Source: Gnetum montanum
Lineage: Eukaryota > Streptophyta > Gnetopsida > Gnetales > Gnetaceae
Direction: 5' to 3'
Assembly (NCBI GenBank): GCA_015680685.1
Contig: MNCI01018132.1
Span: forward strand, 1 to 64,000
Length of the DNA stretch: 64,000 nucleotides
The first letter of the stretch is position 1. Every line of letters starts with the position of its first letter. Of this stretch, positions 1 to 12,879 are shown in pieces. The notes beneath the pieces are model-generated. The model was not told the origin of the DNA, searched no databases, and saw only the letters and a list, made by a program, of their open reading frames with translations. The position numbers and the translations under genes were made by a program.

Positions 1-172
1 GGCCTTGAGGATTTATGTGTTCAATAACGGTTATAGATTCTATAGAAGTCACAGGGTTTGAAGCAATTGGTAGTGTTACTGGGTTAACTTGGGAAGATTC
101 CATGATAAATGTGAATGGAATGGGATAGATGAATGGAGTTGGATCGTAAGCAGTTGTAGTGTAGGGTGACAT
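1..172 (-). CDS. Element D gag, N-terminal part (runs off the window)
   Basis: An open frame on the minus strand starts at an ATG at 172 and stays open to the window edge, giving 57 codons. The peptide begins MSPYTTTAYDPTPF and is rich in Pro, Ser and Thr, as gag N-termini often are. No domain can be seen in so short a piece. The case for gag is positional: the frame begins about 100 bp downstream, on the same strand, of a candidate primer-binding site (269-285) and an LTR with a TATA box. Unlike most coding regions in this window it has no stop in the visible part, so D may be younger than its neighbours. The rest of gag and pol would lie to the left of the window. Confidence 0.5.
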   Translation of the reverse strand, partial: MSPYTTTAYDPTPFIYPIPFTFIMESSQVNPVTLPIASNPVTSIESITVIEHINPQG

Positions 173-268
173 AAGCTTAGTGTCATCAATAGGGATGAAG
201 AGACTCAAATGGGCAAGATGAATGAGTTTTGATAGGTAGTTAGGTTTTAATCAATAGCAAGAAAGTGA

Positions 269-285
269 CCCTCCTTCTAGTGCCA
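269..285 (-). other. Candidate primer-binding site of element D
   Basis: The minus strand reads TGGCACTAGAAGGAGGG, starting with the TGG that pairs with a tRNA CCA end. A related sequence, TAGTGCTAGAAGAAGGG, lies at the same place relative to the LTR of element B (50386-50402), so the two families probably share a primer type. I did not assign the tRNA. Confidence 0.6.
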
Positions 286-935
286 AAAACTGTACTATCC
301 TAAATCGTCGGTGTAAGGCTGGAAGGGAAACAAACACCGAGAGATCGTCGGGCAGCCATAGCTGACCCTACCTTCACCCAAGGGCAAGCTGGAAAAGTAA
401 ACGAAGGTAGAGTGCCTTGGATGGTTTGCACACAAATCAACCAAGGACTTCCCTGAGCGTAAGCTATGGCTAGCGCTGGGGTTATCGTAAACAGGATGTA
501 AACGGAATGTAGACAACGATACGAAATGTAAATAAAGCGTACTGAATTATGAATAAAGCATAAACAAAGTTATATTTGTAAAGCATAAACAGAATTTAAA
601 CAATGTAAATGGGAGGTAATAATGAAACTGTATTATATTGTTTTAAAAAAAATGTGCACCGGTCAAAGTGTAGTTGCACAAGTGTGAATGGCAAGTCAAA
701 CGCCTAGCCCCGGAAAGATATGACACGATGATGCGACGATGTGAGAAGAACTTGGAAGCCAAAAATTAGATGTGCTGAGTGTCCAAGGATTGCAAGTTCT
801 ATCTTCCTTCAAAATTTCCAATCTCTACAATCTTTGCCTCTTCCAATCTTCTTCTTCTTCTTGTCCTCCTCCCTTGCCTTCTCTCTTGCTTGCCCCCTCT
901 CTTGCTTGCCCCCTAGTTTGTGTGAATTGATAGGG

Positions 936-943
936 TATTTATA
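936..943 (-). promoter_or_regulatory. TATA box of LTR D
   Basis: The minus strand reads TATAAATA, about 650 bp upstream of the primer-binding site. The LTR of element A has the same box at almost the same distance (29099-29106), which supports the assignment. Confidence 0.55.
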
Positions 944-1309
944 GGGTTGGGCTAGGGTTTGGCTAGGGTTTTCAAGAATGGAATCAACGGTTGGGAGATG
1001 AGAGAAAAATAGATCTAGTGACATGTGTCCTATGAATAATTGGCATGAGTTGGATGTGTGTTGGATAGTTGCATTCTCTGACCAGGTTCAATGTATCTGT
1101 GTTGGATAGTTGTGCACGAGTTGGATGTGTGCTAGATATTTGCATTCTTTGACCATATTCAATGTATTTTACAATTTGTGGATCATTCAAGCCCATGAAA
1201 ATACAAATAATTTAGACAAGCCCTCAAATGATAAAAATTTACAAAGAAAATCAAGGAGGATTAACTTCGCCTTGCTTGTCTAGCACCCAGCGTGACCTGT
1301 AATGTGACT

Positions 1310-1880
1310 TGGCGTGTGGCCTCCAAAACTTGCAATTTTGGGCTGAAATCTGGAATTTTTAAAGGTTGGGACCCATAGTTATCAATAGTGAACCTTGAGG
1401 ATGACTTACACCCTTAAAATCAAGTCATTTTGGCTCAGTTTTGGGGCTCTAAAAATTGGTGACACTGATCCTTACGCTGTGCAGCGTCTGAAAAAGTAAC
1501 CCCGGCGTCACCAAGTCAAAATGGCATATTTGAGGTCCAAATCTTGATTTTTTAGAGGCTGGGAGCTACTGGTGACCTTGGTGAAGGTCATGGGGGGTCC
1601 TTGTGCTTGATTTCGGCCTATTTGAACTCAATTTCGGGGCTCCAAAAGTTGGTGACGCTGATCCTTACGCTGTGCAGCGTTTGAAAAAGTAACCAAAGTG
1701 TACTTAGCCAAAACCAAACATTTTGAACCTGAAACTTTTGATTCTGGATGCTGGAAGTTGGTGCATTCTCCTCTAGGCCCTGGGGAAACCTTGCCTATTG
1801 AATCATGGACCATCGGGGGCTGTTTCAGAGGCCTCCAAGTTTGGTCACGCTGTACTCATGTTGGGCAACAACATGACTTA
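1310..1880. repeat. Three imperfect ~193 bp tandem repeats in the U3 of LTR D
   Basis: A block containing the near-palindrome ACGCTGTGCAGCGT occurs at 1474-1487 and again at 1667-1680, 193 bp apart. The flanking phrases also recur (a GGGGCTC..AAAA..TTGGTGAC stretch before it, a TTTTT(A)AAGGCTGGGA-like stretch after). A third, more diverged copy follows at about 1692-1880. Direct repeats in U3 are often enhancer-like; that role is inference. Confidence 0.6.
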
Positions 1881-1900
1881 GCTTGATTCTTGTCTGAAAG

Positions 1901-3640
1901 TGCTAGGCCCAAATTAGTGGTGTTTCACCTATAATCAATAATTATAGTCCAAAGTAAATAAAATGGTACATGTTTACTAATGGGTGAAGACCTAATAATT
2001 ACATGACAATAGAAGCATAGAATCCCTATTAGAATATACACTCTTAAGTCAAGATACAATCATTAGTTTCTTTACTTAGACCATCAATAATTACAAAAGG
2101 TCATAATGATTCATCAAGAGTTGAATCTCCCTACAAAGTATAATAGAGTTCAAATCCTCACTTTGTAATAAATGAATGATGAAGTGTATAAGATAAGATA
2201 TGGAACAATAAGTAAGAAGAAGAGAAGCAACATTGGAATAACAACTACAAAAGTATTTGTAAGTCAAAAGATTATGAAGGTGATAATTTATAGGAAGTAT
2301 AAGATCAAAAAAGCCTTTGGTCCTACCAAATGGTACCTAAGGAAGAAGTAAGAGATAAGATAAAGTCCGTGACATGCCCAACATCAAAAGGTAGACTAGT
2401 GTACCATAGGCACTAATAATTTAGCACAGTGAGACAAATTAAGATATTATGGAAATAGTAGATATGAATACTACTTAATAAAGAAGGATATGCTATGTTG
2501 AGGTAGTAGTGCATTAGCTATCATAAGAAAAGCTACGAACTTAGTGGTGGATTGCTAAAGAAGTCCAAAGTAGCCCAAGCCATATAAGACTAGTAATATT
2601 GTACTTTATTATACTTATTAATGAGCATCATAAGTATGTCATGAGTTCACAATGTTAAACAATGTGCATAATCAAAAGAAGACACATTATAAAAAAACAC
2701 CAATATTATTAAAACACAAGAATTTTTTTATAAACCTAGTGTAGTTAAATTTGAAGTAATAAACAGTCCAAAGATGTTATGAACTACTAAAATTGGAAAT
2801 AGTACTTGTTATAGACTATTCATAATAGCTTATGAATAGTACTGCGTAAAAACTTGGATCAACATGACCTTATTCATCATAAGAGGATTCATAAGTAGGA
2901 AAGTTAGTAAGACTTATTATATGCGTAATAGTAGGAAGAATTGTGAAGTGTAATTATCATAAAAGTTCAGAGCTACGATCTTACTTCTCACTCTTTAGAT
3001 ATTGATTTATTGGAGTTTTTGTAAGTGAAAAGGCATAAAATTAAACTCCAACAATCTCTTTCTAAATTAAAAGAGGAAAATATCAAGGATTATGAGCCAA
3101 AGGTTTTAGAAAATAATTAAAATCTTTAATGACATAAGTGAAAGATGTTAGTTGAGAAAGATGGTGTTGAAAACATATATTAAATAAATTCCCATTCAAT
3201 AGTTAGGCTTTAGAGAAGAAAAATTTTGGTAGTAACTCTACATTAGGAAAGGATTAACAAATTCTTAGAGCCAAATGAAGTGAAGAAGTTAAAGCCTAAC
3301 ATTGTGAGAATAACGAAGTTAACAGCAAGGTAGATTAAGGAGAAGATAGATGAAGGATTGAGGTAGAAGTAGAAGAAGATTAATATCTTAATAAAGACGA
3401 GGATCATGAAATGTATGATATTTTCCAAAGTTGTGCAAAATACATCAAGGAAAGAACATTCTAAGAGTAATTGAATAAGCTTCAAAAATTTGGAATTGTT
3501 AGGTATATATAAACAGATATAATAAAGGAGGAAATACTTTATTAGAGGAGGTTCACTTTAATATTATATCATCTTCCAATACTAAATCTAGACATTATGA
3601 AAAGATAAGTAATTTACAAGAAAATAATAAAACAACTATC
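1901..3640. other. AT-rich DNA, no gene recognised
   Basis: No domain, RNA gene or clear repeat pair is visible. The longest open frame (minus strand, 3243-3485) is a low-complexity hydrophobic chance ORF. The stretch is probably old transposon debris. Confidence 0.5.
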
Positions 3641-4571
3641 TTTTGTTATTCAAAAGAAGATTACAAAAGGGTTCCAAAACCCATAGAATATCAAACAATC
3701 ACTTTGAACATTAACACAATGCTGTAGAGCATGAGGCTCTAGAATCACACAATGGTTATTCTCAACGCTAGAAATAACTGATAGAGAGTTTATCCCATAA
3801 CCTAGGATTGAGATCTTAACTCATAAGACTCAAGAGATACCACATCAACGCTCACTCTATTCCCAAGAGTTGAAAACACACTAATGCACTCTTCACATGT
3901 GTCCTCTTGAGATCTCATGACATCTCATTAATATCTCTCTTTGCCACAAGCATGAAACACAAACCAAACTTATTAATCAAGCAAGAAAAAATTCCTAGGA
4001 AATCTTTCTTAAGCTCAACTCAACTTGGAGTTTCCATGTTGTTTCCATATTTTTCCATGTTGATTTAGTTATTTCTAAACTTGGAATGATAATTTTGAAA
4101 GTTTTCTTAGTCATACATGTTGTCTCTTGTCAAAATCCAACTTTTAGAAGAGACATCTCCTGAGTATGGAAGATGTATCCTCTAAGCTAAGATGTCTCAC
4201 ATGAGACATCTTAGCAGTTTGAAAGATGTCTCTAGTAATTTTGAGATGTCTCCTATTCAATGAGATACATCTCCTATGAAGGCTCCACTCTTAGTAGAAA
4301 CATCTCCTACATGTACTTGATGCCTCTTGTGAAATCCTAGCTCCTAGGAAAGATGTGTCATTGACCTCCAAGACATCTCCATGAAGCCCAAAACTTGCAA
4401 AACATACATCTAGGAAAAGAATAAGGAGATTGGAAGAGGTGTTCATATGCTAGCTCTTCCACCCTTCAAAAAGTAAACTCAGGTGAATAAGGGAGTCAAC
4501 ATTGAAGTGATCCCTTACTTATGAAGTTTGGTCTCATGGACTCATATAGAATCATCTACAGATTGATCCTT
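3641..4571. other. Non-coding region left of chromovirus pol G, possibly its 3' UTR and LTR
   Basis: For the minus-strand element G this is the position of the 3' UTR and 3' LTR, but no partner LTR exists in the window, so edges cannot be set. From about 4145 to 4410 it is packed with AGATGTCTC/GAGACATCT words in both orientations. A similar AAGATGTCTT word recurs in the LTRs of copia element E. Confidence 0.35.
4187..4214. repeat. 13 bp inverted repeat with 2 nt spacer
   Basis: CTAAGATGTCTCA at 4187-4199 is followed after CA by its exact reverse complement TGAGACATCTTAG at 4202-4214. It lies in the middle of the AGATGTCTC motif cluster. Confidence 0.85.
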
Positions 4572-7020
4572 CTAATGGATCAAGAACTCATGCCTCTTCA
4601 CTCCTTGAGTACTAGAAGCTTTCCTCCACTTGAGTATGATTGCCTTCATCTCCATTAAAGACTTGGATTGATTAATAGTCCCCTTCAACTTATTGATGAT
4701 GTCTTGTATGGTTTTCTCATCAAATACTCCATGATAGTGCATAAGATCTAAAATATTTAACAGAAAAGACATACCAAAATTGTTGGTAAATCAATCTTAA
4801 AAGCATTATGATTAATCTTGGCCTTAATTTTAAAAGGCCCCATCTTCTTGGCTTTTAACTTGGAGAATTTAATACCTCTCAATGAATTCTTTTTCAAGTG
4901 CATCCAAACCAAGTCATCGATAGCAAAATTTGACTTCCATTTACTCTCATTCATCTTGAGAACTTTCTCTTCAGCTTTCATTTGAAGATTTGATTTTACT
5001 TGTGCATGGAGATCCCTCATCTCTTGCACAAAACTAGCACTCAATTGAGTTTCACCATCAAAGATCTTCAAAGTATTTAGCATCTTAGGACAAAAACCAT
5101 AATTCATATTAAATGGACTTTTTCCAATAGCCATATGAAAAATATTATTATATAAACACTTAGCATAACACAACATTTTTTCCACCTGTTTGGCTTTCCA
5201 TCACACAAATATTTGAATATTTTTAGCAAGGATTTATTCATCACCTTTCTCTAGCCATTAGATTGTGGATAATAACCACTAGAAAAGTTTAATTTAATTC
5301 CTAAAATTTCCTATAGGGACCTCAAAAAGTAACTAGTAAATTTGGAGTCTCTATTACTAATAATATTTAAAGAAATTCATGCAAATTTAGAACATAACAT
5401 GTTGGAAAAATAAAATTTCTACATGAAAAGAATCACTCATCTTTTGACATGGAAGGAAGGGCATCATCTTGGAGAACCTATCTACAATCATAAAAATTGC
5501 ATTGTTCTCACTCTTGGTCTTTAGAATACCACTCATAATGTCCATTGACATACTTTTCCATGGACCCTTGGGAATTGACAAGGCATATAATTTCCATCCA
5601 CTCCTTTGCCTATAAATTTATCATAAGTCAATTGCTCCTTCATAAATTTTAAAACTTTAGTTGCCATACCTAGGTAAAAATAATACCTTTTCATAAGTTC
5701 CAATGTTTTATCCCTATCCATGTGACTTGCAATGATACTACAAAGCTTTTCAAACAATATCGTTTTCCTAAAATCAAAATTAGAAATACATACCTTTCCA
5801 TTTTTAAATAACAATTCATTTATATTATGATAGTCCCTCCATTGGTCTATCCTACTTATCAATGGCTCTTTGAGGCTCCTTCAAACCTATCCAAAAGCAT
5901 AATCATGCACTTATAAATAAGAAAAATCTCCCATACCTTTTACATAAGGCACACTAAAATTTACCACATGTACCCTAGGTAATGCATCAATCACCACATT
6001 GGCTTTCCCACTGTTGTGTTTTAGCACAAAGTTAAACTCTTGTAATTAAACAATCCACTTCATGTGCTTTGCGCTCAACTTCTTTTGAGAGTTTAAAAAT
6101 TATAGTGCTTTGTGATCTATCATCAAATTAAACTCCTTTGGCAACAAATAATGCCTTCAATGGTTGATTGCTTAAAGAATAGTGTACAAATCCTTGTTAT
6201 ATATGTTATATTTTTTCCCTTAACTCATTTAATTTTTCTGAAAATAAAGTGACAAGCTTACCTTCTTGTGAAAGTACCCAACCAATGGAAAGTTCACTTG
6301 ATTCCATCTTTAGTTGTAAAAGTTTTGGAAAATTGGTAATTGTAAGCACTAGTTCACTTGTAATTTTTCCCTTCAACATGTCAAAGCTCCCTTGTATTTT
6401 TGTATCCCACTTGAAATCTTTATTTTTCTTCAACAAATTAAACATAGGCCATGAAATACCACTAAAATTTTTGATGAAACATCTATAAAAACCTGCTAAA
6501 ATAAGGATGATATGACCTTCCCAACATTCTTAGGAGTGAGCCAATTTCTAATAGTCCTTATCTTAGTAGCTTCCATTAGAATTTGATTTTTAGAAACCAC
6601 ATATGCCAAGTATGTAATTTTCCTCTTAAATAAGTTATTTTTCTCCACATTGATCACTAAATGTGCCTCCTCCAATTTAAGATGCACCTTTTTCAAGTGA
6701 TCTAACTACTGATCCTCATTAGAGTTTTATATGAAAGTTTCATCAAAGAAAATAATGCAACATTTATTAATCAATTTTTTAAGGGCATCTTGCATCAATC
6801 TCATGAATGTAGCAAGTGCATTTATGAGCCCAAATGGCAACACCAACCATTCAAACAATCCATACAGTGTGTCAAAAGCTATCTTTCATTCTATAGTAGA
6901 AGAAAAAATCAATGCTTGAAAACTAAGAAAATCCATACAAATAGTTTTAATCCCAAGATCCATAGGCCTCAAAAGGATATGGGACACTTAGGTTGTCTTT
7001 TTGATTACCTAAGGAATTAT
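4572..7020 (-). pseudogene. pol: Ty3/gypsy chromovirus-type pol, truncated (partial RT, RNase H, integrase)
   Basis: Read on the minus strand from about 7020 leftward, the order is partial RT, RNase H, integrase. RT shows GLFEWLVLPFGLINALATF with the catalytic box decayed from YFDD to FFDE (about 6750-6850), then the thumb-like segment at 6496-6696. The start of RNase H follows (6206-6445, ending LVTLFSEKLNELREKI). Integrase shows its zinc-binding entry (5533-5862), a core beginning WKSMSMDIMSG and FMIVDRFSKMMPF (5387-5581), and the C-terminal GPFKIKAKINHNAFKIDLP (4757-5185). A tail with an INQSK motif ends at 4572; I saw no chromodomain. Protease, gag and the RT fingers are missing, and several frameshifts and stops break the frame. 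The GPWKSMSMD and FSKMMPF spacing resembles plant CRM/Reina/Tekay-type elements; that lineage call is an inference. Confidence 0.85.
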
Positions 7021-9090
7021 AAAATTTGTTACTAAGAGAAATTAATGAAAATAAGTGAAAATGTATGAGTGTAAGATTCCATGTTGATTCTGAGAATAGA
7101 TAGAGATAACTAAGAAATAATATGGCCATAATAGACTACAAAATTTATATGAAATACATTAAAATATTATAAATAAATGGATTTAGAGAATACAAATTGG
7201 TGGGCTTTAAAAGCCTAAGAATACAAAAATAGCTTTGAAATCTAGTGTAGGATGTAGGGTGTATTCTACACTAGATCTACACTGGTCTCCTAATGGATCT
7301 ACATTGTGATAAATGTTGTTGTAAGTCCTTTTCTCTTTCAGTGATCTATGCTAAAAAGGTTATAAAAGGCTACTAAAGATCTATAATAGTCTCTGCTCTA
7401 TTGATAAAAAGGACCTTTGTTTCTTTTATTACTACCAAGTGATCTCATTGTCAAAAGATGTGCCCAAAAAGATCTACTAAAAAATGATGTTTGATTTGGT
7501 TTAAATAGTCCTTTAATTTACTATTGCTATGTCAGTTATTTATCCACATGCTTTTTGGATGGTTACATAACGTATTTGGGTTATTTTCATGGATCAATAC
7601 TATAGCTTATGGGCCACCAATGTTGTTGACGAATTTTCCTTTGAATACTAGTGTATGTGAGCCTTTTGTATGGCCTAAAATTGCAACATATGAGCCAACA
7701 ATATTTTTGAATTTTGATGCCAATCTTGGTAGTGTTTTGGACTTTTTAGCTCTCATACATTGGCATAATAAAATTCATATCTTGTGGGCCATGAATTTTA
7801 TTTTACATATTTTAAATAGTCCATAATTTGGCTAAAACAATGTCATACAGTAACATTTTTGAAGAGAAATCAACGCATTTATGTTTTCTCTTGAATCTTA
7901 TCAAATTACATGATAAAATTTAGTCACTAGGCTTCATGTTTGCATCATGAATTTTCTCTGAGGTGTTTTATTAGCCCCTAATTGTTGATGTTTTGAGGAT
8001 TAACTGGAAGTACATCAACAAAGAATGTGAAACACTACTATGAAATCATCACCAATAGTTCCTCTCTACAACCAATTGTCAAATCATGAAAAGGAGTTCT
8101 CACAATGGTGAAGTAAGGTCATGATGGGATGAGAAGAATTTGAGGTGAGATAATGGTTACATTGTCTATTCAAATGGTTACATGGACTAATGAATAATTT
8201 CAAATGTGTTGATACTATGCTTATGATATAGTGGTGATATATTTGCTGAATGAGGAGATCTTCATGCTTTGTGCTTGAACTACTAGTTACTTGATGATGT
8301 TTGGAGGAACTAGCACTTTGTAATAGGCTTTTTTGACCACTTGGCTCTCTCTCTTACTTTTCTTTTTTTTTCAAGAGTTTTTGATTTGCTTAACTTTAGG
8401 ATACATTAGCTTCTTGGCTTTCTCAACATTTTCTCCCTCTTTGTTTTTGTGGAAGCAAATGGGTATCACTACTAAGTTTGAATTTTTATTTTGTTTTCTT
8501 ATTGGATGAGGAGTTTGATAATTTAATGAACTTAATTGGTAGAGCATGTAGGATAAGATGTCACATGATCATGATAAATGAATGTTAAATGTAGGTCTTC
8601 ATCATTAACATGGTAATGAGGGCTAAAATTTGGTTACGGGGTTATCGCTTAGAAGGGGTAATAGAGATGATGTGAGGTAATAATTGTTGGCAAGGTTAAA
8701 TAAACTAGTCAAATCAGATGTATCGAGGTTACATAGTAACTTACCATTGCAATGAGTAATACCTCTATGATGGCTCTAGGCTCATCCTACAAACACAACT
8801 TCAAGAGAACAAGAAAACAAGTCAAATAATATATGTGATTATAGGAAGTTACATGAAGTTACAAGAAAATATAGACCATTATGAGATATAATTAGTAGAA
8901 CATGAGAACTTTGTATCTTGTTTTATAGATTCATACAAAGTTTGGAGCATTTTGAGATGTTAAAAAGATAGAAGGTTATGTAGGATTGTTGTAGGTCACT
9001 TGACTTGTTAACATTAATCATTCATCCAAACCTATAAACAAAGGCAAACAAAGGCTACAAGAAAATAGGTTAATGTTAGATATAATAAAT
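7021..9090. other. No gene recognised between elements G and A
   Basis: Similarity to gypsy pol stops at about 7020 and A's pol begins at 9091. This is where A's 3' UTR and 3' LTR should lie, but nothing here resembles A's other LTR (28438-29400). A plus-strand 100-codon open frame at 7524-7826 has no recognisable domain and is probably chance. Confidence 0.4.
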
Positions 9091-12003
9091 TTAAGATAGA
9101 AATATATTGGGTAGTTCATTCCCATCCATGTCTGCCAATTTGAATGCTCCATTGTCATAAGATTTGGTGACTAAGAAAGATCCTTTTAAATTGGTTGAGA
9201 ATTTATCCACATGTTTGTGAATAGTCTTAAGAATAAGGTCTTCTTCCTTGATTTTTCATTTGTTAGGATCATGGTGGTAACATTATTTTTGCTTCTCTTT
9301 ATACCATTCAATCTTAGTGAGTATTTGCATTTGTCGTTCCTTCACCAAATCAAGGTCAATGGCACATAGCTTATTATTTTTCTTATTGTTGATGAATTCA
9401 GATACATCTACCCTTAAGGATGGAACTTGCAATTCAAGAGGCAAAATGCCTTCAGATCTGTAAACTAGGCTATATGGTGTGGCACTAGTTGTAGTTCAAA
9501 ATGTTCTCTATAAGCTCAATGTGCATAAAATATTTGTTCATGGCATTTAGATTTACCATTATTTAACATTTTCTTTAAAAGTTTTATGATGACATTGTTG
9601 CTAGCTTTAGCTTGGTTATTGGCTTAAAGATAATATGGTGATGAAAAAGAATGCTTAATGTGTAATCATTGGTAAAAGGTTTTCATTTCTTGGCTACTAA
9701 ATTATGGTCTGTTTTCTATGATGATGGTTAAAGATAGGCCAAAATAGAATACTATGTCATCAAAAATGAATTTACAGACTTGTTGTGATGTCATTTTTCT
9801 TAGAGAAATAGCTTCAACCCACATTGTGAAATACTCAGTTGTGATGGCAATTACTCTATATCCGATAGAGGAATTAGAAGTTATAGGTCCAATTATGATA
9901 ATTTCCCATCATTGGAATGATGATGTAATCTAAGTAGTATGTAACTTAGTTTGTGGCACATGTATAAGGTTGCTGTACCATTGATAGATGTCACAAGTTT
10001 TTACCTTCTATAGGTAGTTGCTTTTCATATAGCGCTAATAGTATCCTAAGCACCTAATCTTAGTAGCCATGGCTATAGGTCCTGTATGTCCTCCACATTT
10101 GTGATTGTGAACTTTTTCAAGGGCCATATGGGCATTTTCTTTACTCAAGCATACTTAGAATATGTCATCATAGGGCTTTTGACATAATGTATTATCAACC
10201 ACAATGAGATATTATTTGTATCATTTATGTATAGTGTCGCTCTGAGAAGTAGTTAGGTTTTGTGGAGGCTCATCATGCATGAGGTAAAACTTGATGTCAT
10301 CATACCACTCCTATTAAGGAAAATTGTCAATGGTGGCTATAAAATTACATTGCATGATAAGAAGGGCACAATTTTCCATTAAGAAAGGTAACTTGCTAAA
10401 CACATCAAGCATCACACATAAGGCTAAGGTGGAAATGGCATTAACTAAGATGTTATTAGCTCAGGGAATGTGTTGGATACTAACATATGTAAACTATAGC
10501 AAGAGTGTTTTGGCTAAATCATTGTAAGACTATAAATGTTTATCTTTGCAAGAATAAATTTTAGTCACCTGATTGACCAAAGAGATGAAAGTTACCTATC
10601 TAATACTTAAATTTTAGTCATCTTAGGGAATAAATCATCTTGTTTGTAACAAAGCACAAAGGCTATGAATATTTTAGAGATTTTAAGGTAGGTGTAGAAT
10701 GGTTTATCCTTCTAAGGGAGATACACAATTGGAAATTGGGCCAACTCTTTCTTAATACTATCAAAGGCTTCTTGGCATTAACCATCCACTCATAGTGAAC
10801 TTCCTTTTTGAGCAAGTGTTATATGGATTGCAACTTATCCATGTGCCTCAAGATGAAGAAATAAATAAATTATAATCTACCTTGTAAAACTTGTAGTTCC
10901 TTAAGGTTGGTAGGTGCTGAAAAATTGATTATGGCCTTAACCTTATTATGATAAACTCATATTATTTCCTCAAATACTATGAAACCAAGAATTTTCTATG
11001 TTTTAACATCAAAGATACACTTATTAGGATTAAGTCTAAGTTCATATTTAAAGTAACATTGAAACTAGGTTTAGGTCATGTGTATGATTACTATTCATCT
11101 TTGAGTTTATAGCTGTATTGTCAATGTAATCATTAAGTAAACCTAGCATATAGTCATCAAAGATGTAGATCATGACTTGTTGGTAGATTGCACCTGCATT
11201 TTTTAGACTGAATGACATTAGATTGTAATAGAATATTCCCTAAGAGATCATGAAGGTTGTATAGAGTTGATGCTCTAGATTAATCCTGACTTGGTTGTAT
11301 TGTGAGCATCAATAAAGGATAACAAGTTGTGGCTAGCCGTTGCATTGATAAGTTGATCAATACTAGTCAAAGGAAAATTATCTTTAATAGTTGTCTTGTT
11401 GATGTCATGAAAATGAATACAAATATAAATACAAATACTGACATGCTTCTTAGGGGCTACCACTATATTGGATACCCAATTAGCATAATCAACAAATTGG
11501 ATGAAACCAACTTGGTAAAGCTTCTTGATTTCATCATAGACTACTAGGGCTAGGTTTGGTCTAATCTTATGCATCTTTTATTTAATATGCTTGATGATAG
11601 AATCAAGTATAATGTTATGTTGAACTAAGCGTTGGTCAATTCCTAGCATGTCTTTACATGACCATGCAAAGGGCATAATGTTATCTTGGAGGATCTTGGT
11701 GATGTCTTAGGATAAGTAGGGTTTGAGTGAGAAACTTAATTTTAGGATTTTCCCATCATTATTATTAGTTGCAAAAGGAATTTCAATCAGAGAATCCTTC
11801 ATAATGTTTTCAACGTCTAAGTTAAGGTCTTTGATTATGTAATTGGGCTATTCTAGGGACTTCTCTATTGATGCTATATGCTCTAACAAGTTCCTAGGAT
11901 CAAGATCTAGGCATTCAAGATCAATTGATCATTTGATGTCACCATAGGGTCCATTCAGGTTCAAAGGTAGGTTGAATTGTGTTCATGTATCAATAGTTCG
12001 ATC
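9091..12003 (-). pseudogene. pol: Element A pol exon: RT, RNase H, integrase (Tat/Ogre-type gypsy)
   Basis: The minus strand carries RT at 11275-11574, with IRPNLALVVYDEIKKLYQVG, then NWVSNIVVAPKK, then NFPLTSIDQLINATASHNLL, typical of Tat-group RT fingers and palm. Integrase follows to the left (about 9100-9900), ending with LVTKSYDNGAFKLADMDGNE before a stop at 9091. The region aligns throughout with the better preserved B copy (36566-39972) but is about 490 bp shorter, with a gap near 10620 that removes much of the RNase H / second RNase H part. Upstream of RT there is no protease; instead a TGCAG 3' splice site sits at 12004-12008, at the same place as in B. Many stops are present and the copy is inactive. 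Confidence 0.85.
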
Positions 12004-12008
12004 CTGCA
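12004..12008 (-). other. Candidate 3' splice site just upstream of RT (element A)
   Basis: The minus strand reads TGTGAATGTGCAG followed by GATCG, and the open RT frame begins here. Element B has TTATGCAG followed by GAGTAG at the homologous place (39973-39977). This fits an intron between protease and RT, as described for Ogre elements. Confidence 0.5.
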
Positions 12009-12099
12009 CATTCACAGAAGAATATTAACTAGCATCTAATGGTATAATTATCAAGGAATGTTAAAATTTTGCAAAATACTATAATAATAAAGCATAACA

Positions 12100-12760
12100 A
12101 AGCAAGAAAATGATAAAACAATGTAGAACAAGGTAAACTAAGATAAAGTAAGGGCACAATAAGGTAAACTAAGGCCAGAAAAGGTAGATTAAGGTGAAAC
12201 AAGGTAGAAAAAGAGTCAAATGATGTATAATAAGGGAAAATAAGTGCCAAATGAGGTCAAAATAGTACATAAAGATGTAAAATGAGGCTGAATAAGGTCT
12301 AAATGATGCCCAATTATATCAACTAATGTCAAAATGAGGTAAAATGAAACTAAACATGGTCAAATGGTGTCAAAATGATGTGAAATGATATCAAATGGTA
12401 TCAAAATGATGTCAAATATTGTAAAAACGATATCAAATGATGTTAAAATGATGCAAAATGATGGTGAATGATGTAAAATTATGTCAAATGTTGTCAAAAT
12501 ACTACAAAATGATATAAAATAATATCAAATGGTGTCAAAATGATATCAAATGTTGTCAAAAAGGTGTAAAATAATGGAAAATGATTCTAAAAGAGGTCAA
12601 ATGATGTTAAAATGATGCAAAATGATGTCAAATGATTTCAAATGGTGTCAAAATGATATAGAATGAGGTTAAACAAGGTCCAATAAGGCCCCACATGATG
12701 TCAACATAAGGTAAAATAAGGTCAAAAAGGGTTGAATAAGGTTAAAAATAATATTAAATG
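12100..12760. repeat. Array of short ATGATGTCAAA-type repeats
   Basis: More than 30 imperfect copies of a 10-13 bp word (consensus about AAATGATGTCAAA, with ATAAGGTAAA variants at both ends) run head to tail. The array lies inside the spacer on the RT side of element A. Element B has a different repeat at the homologous place. Confidence 0.8.
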
Positions 12761-12879
12761 ATATTGCTTTTTTTTAGATGATTGTATGATTCAAAAAATC
12801 CAAAATATAATGAAAAAAGCCCATAAATGGCTAAAATAATGGGTTTTTATGTTACATAGGCTGACAAAAGCTAAGTGGG

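Larger units (their letters stand above)
291..1900 (-). repeat. LTR of element D (5' LTR, minus strand; right edge approximate)
   Basis: The region begins next to the primer-binding site, carries a minus-strand TATA box at 936-943, and has a long U3-like part with tandem repeats from about 1310 to 1880. The pyrimidine-rich stretch at about 840-915 would lie near the transcript start. The left edge follows from the PBS. The right edge is uncertain because no second LTR copy is present for comparison; I place it near 1900, where the repeat similarity ends. Confidence 0.55.

Noticed and set aside
3243-3485. 80-codon hydrophobic minus-strand frame
   Set aside because: Low-complexity Leu/Ile/Phe composition from AT-rich DNA, with no homologue-like motif and no neighbours to support it.
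7524-7826. 100-codon plus-strand frame
   Set aside because: No recognisable domain, no promoter or exon context, composition typical of a chance frame.
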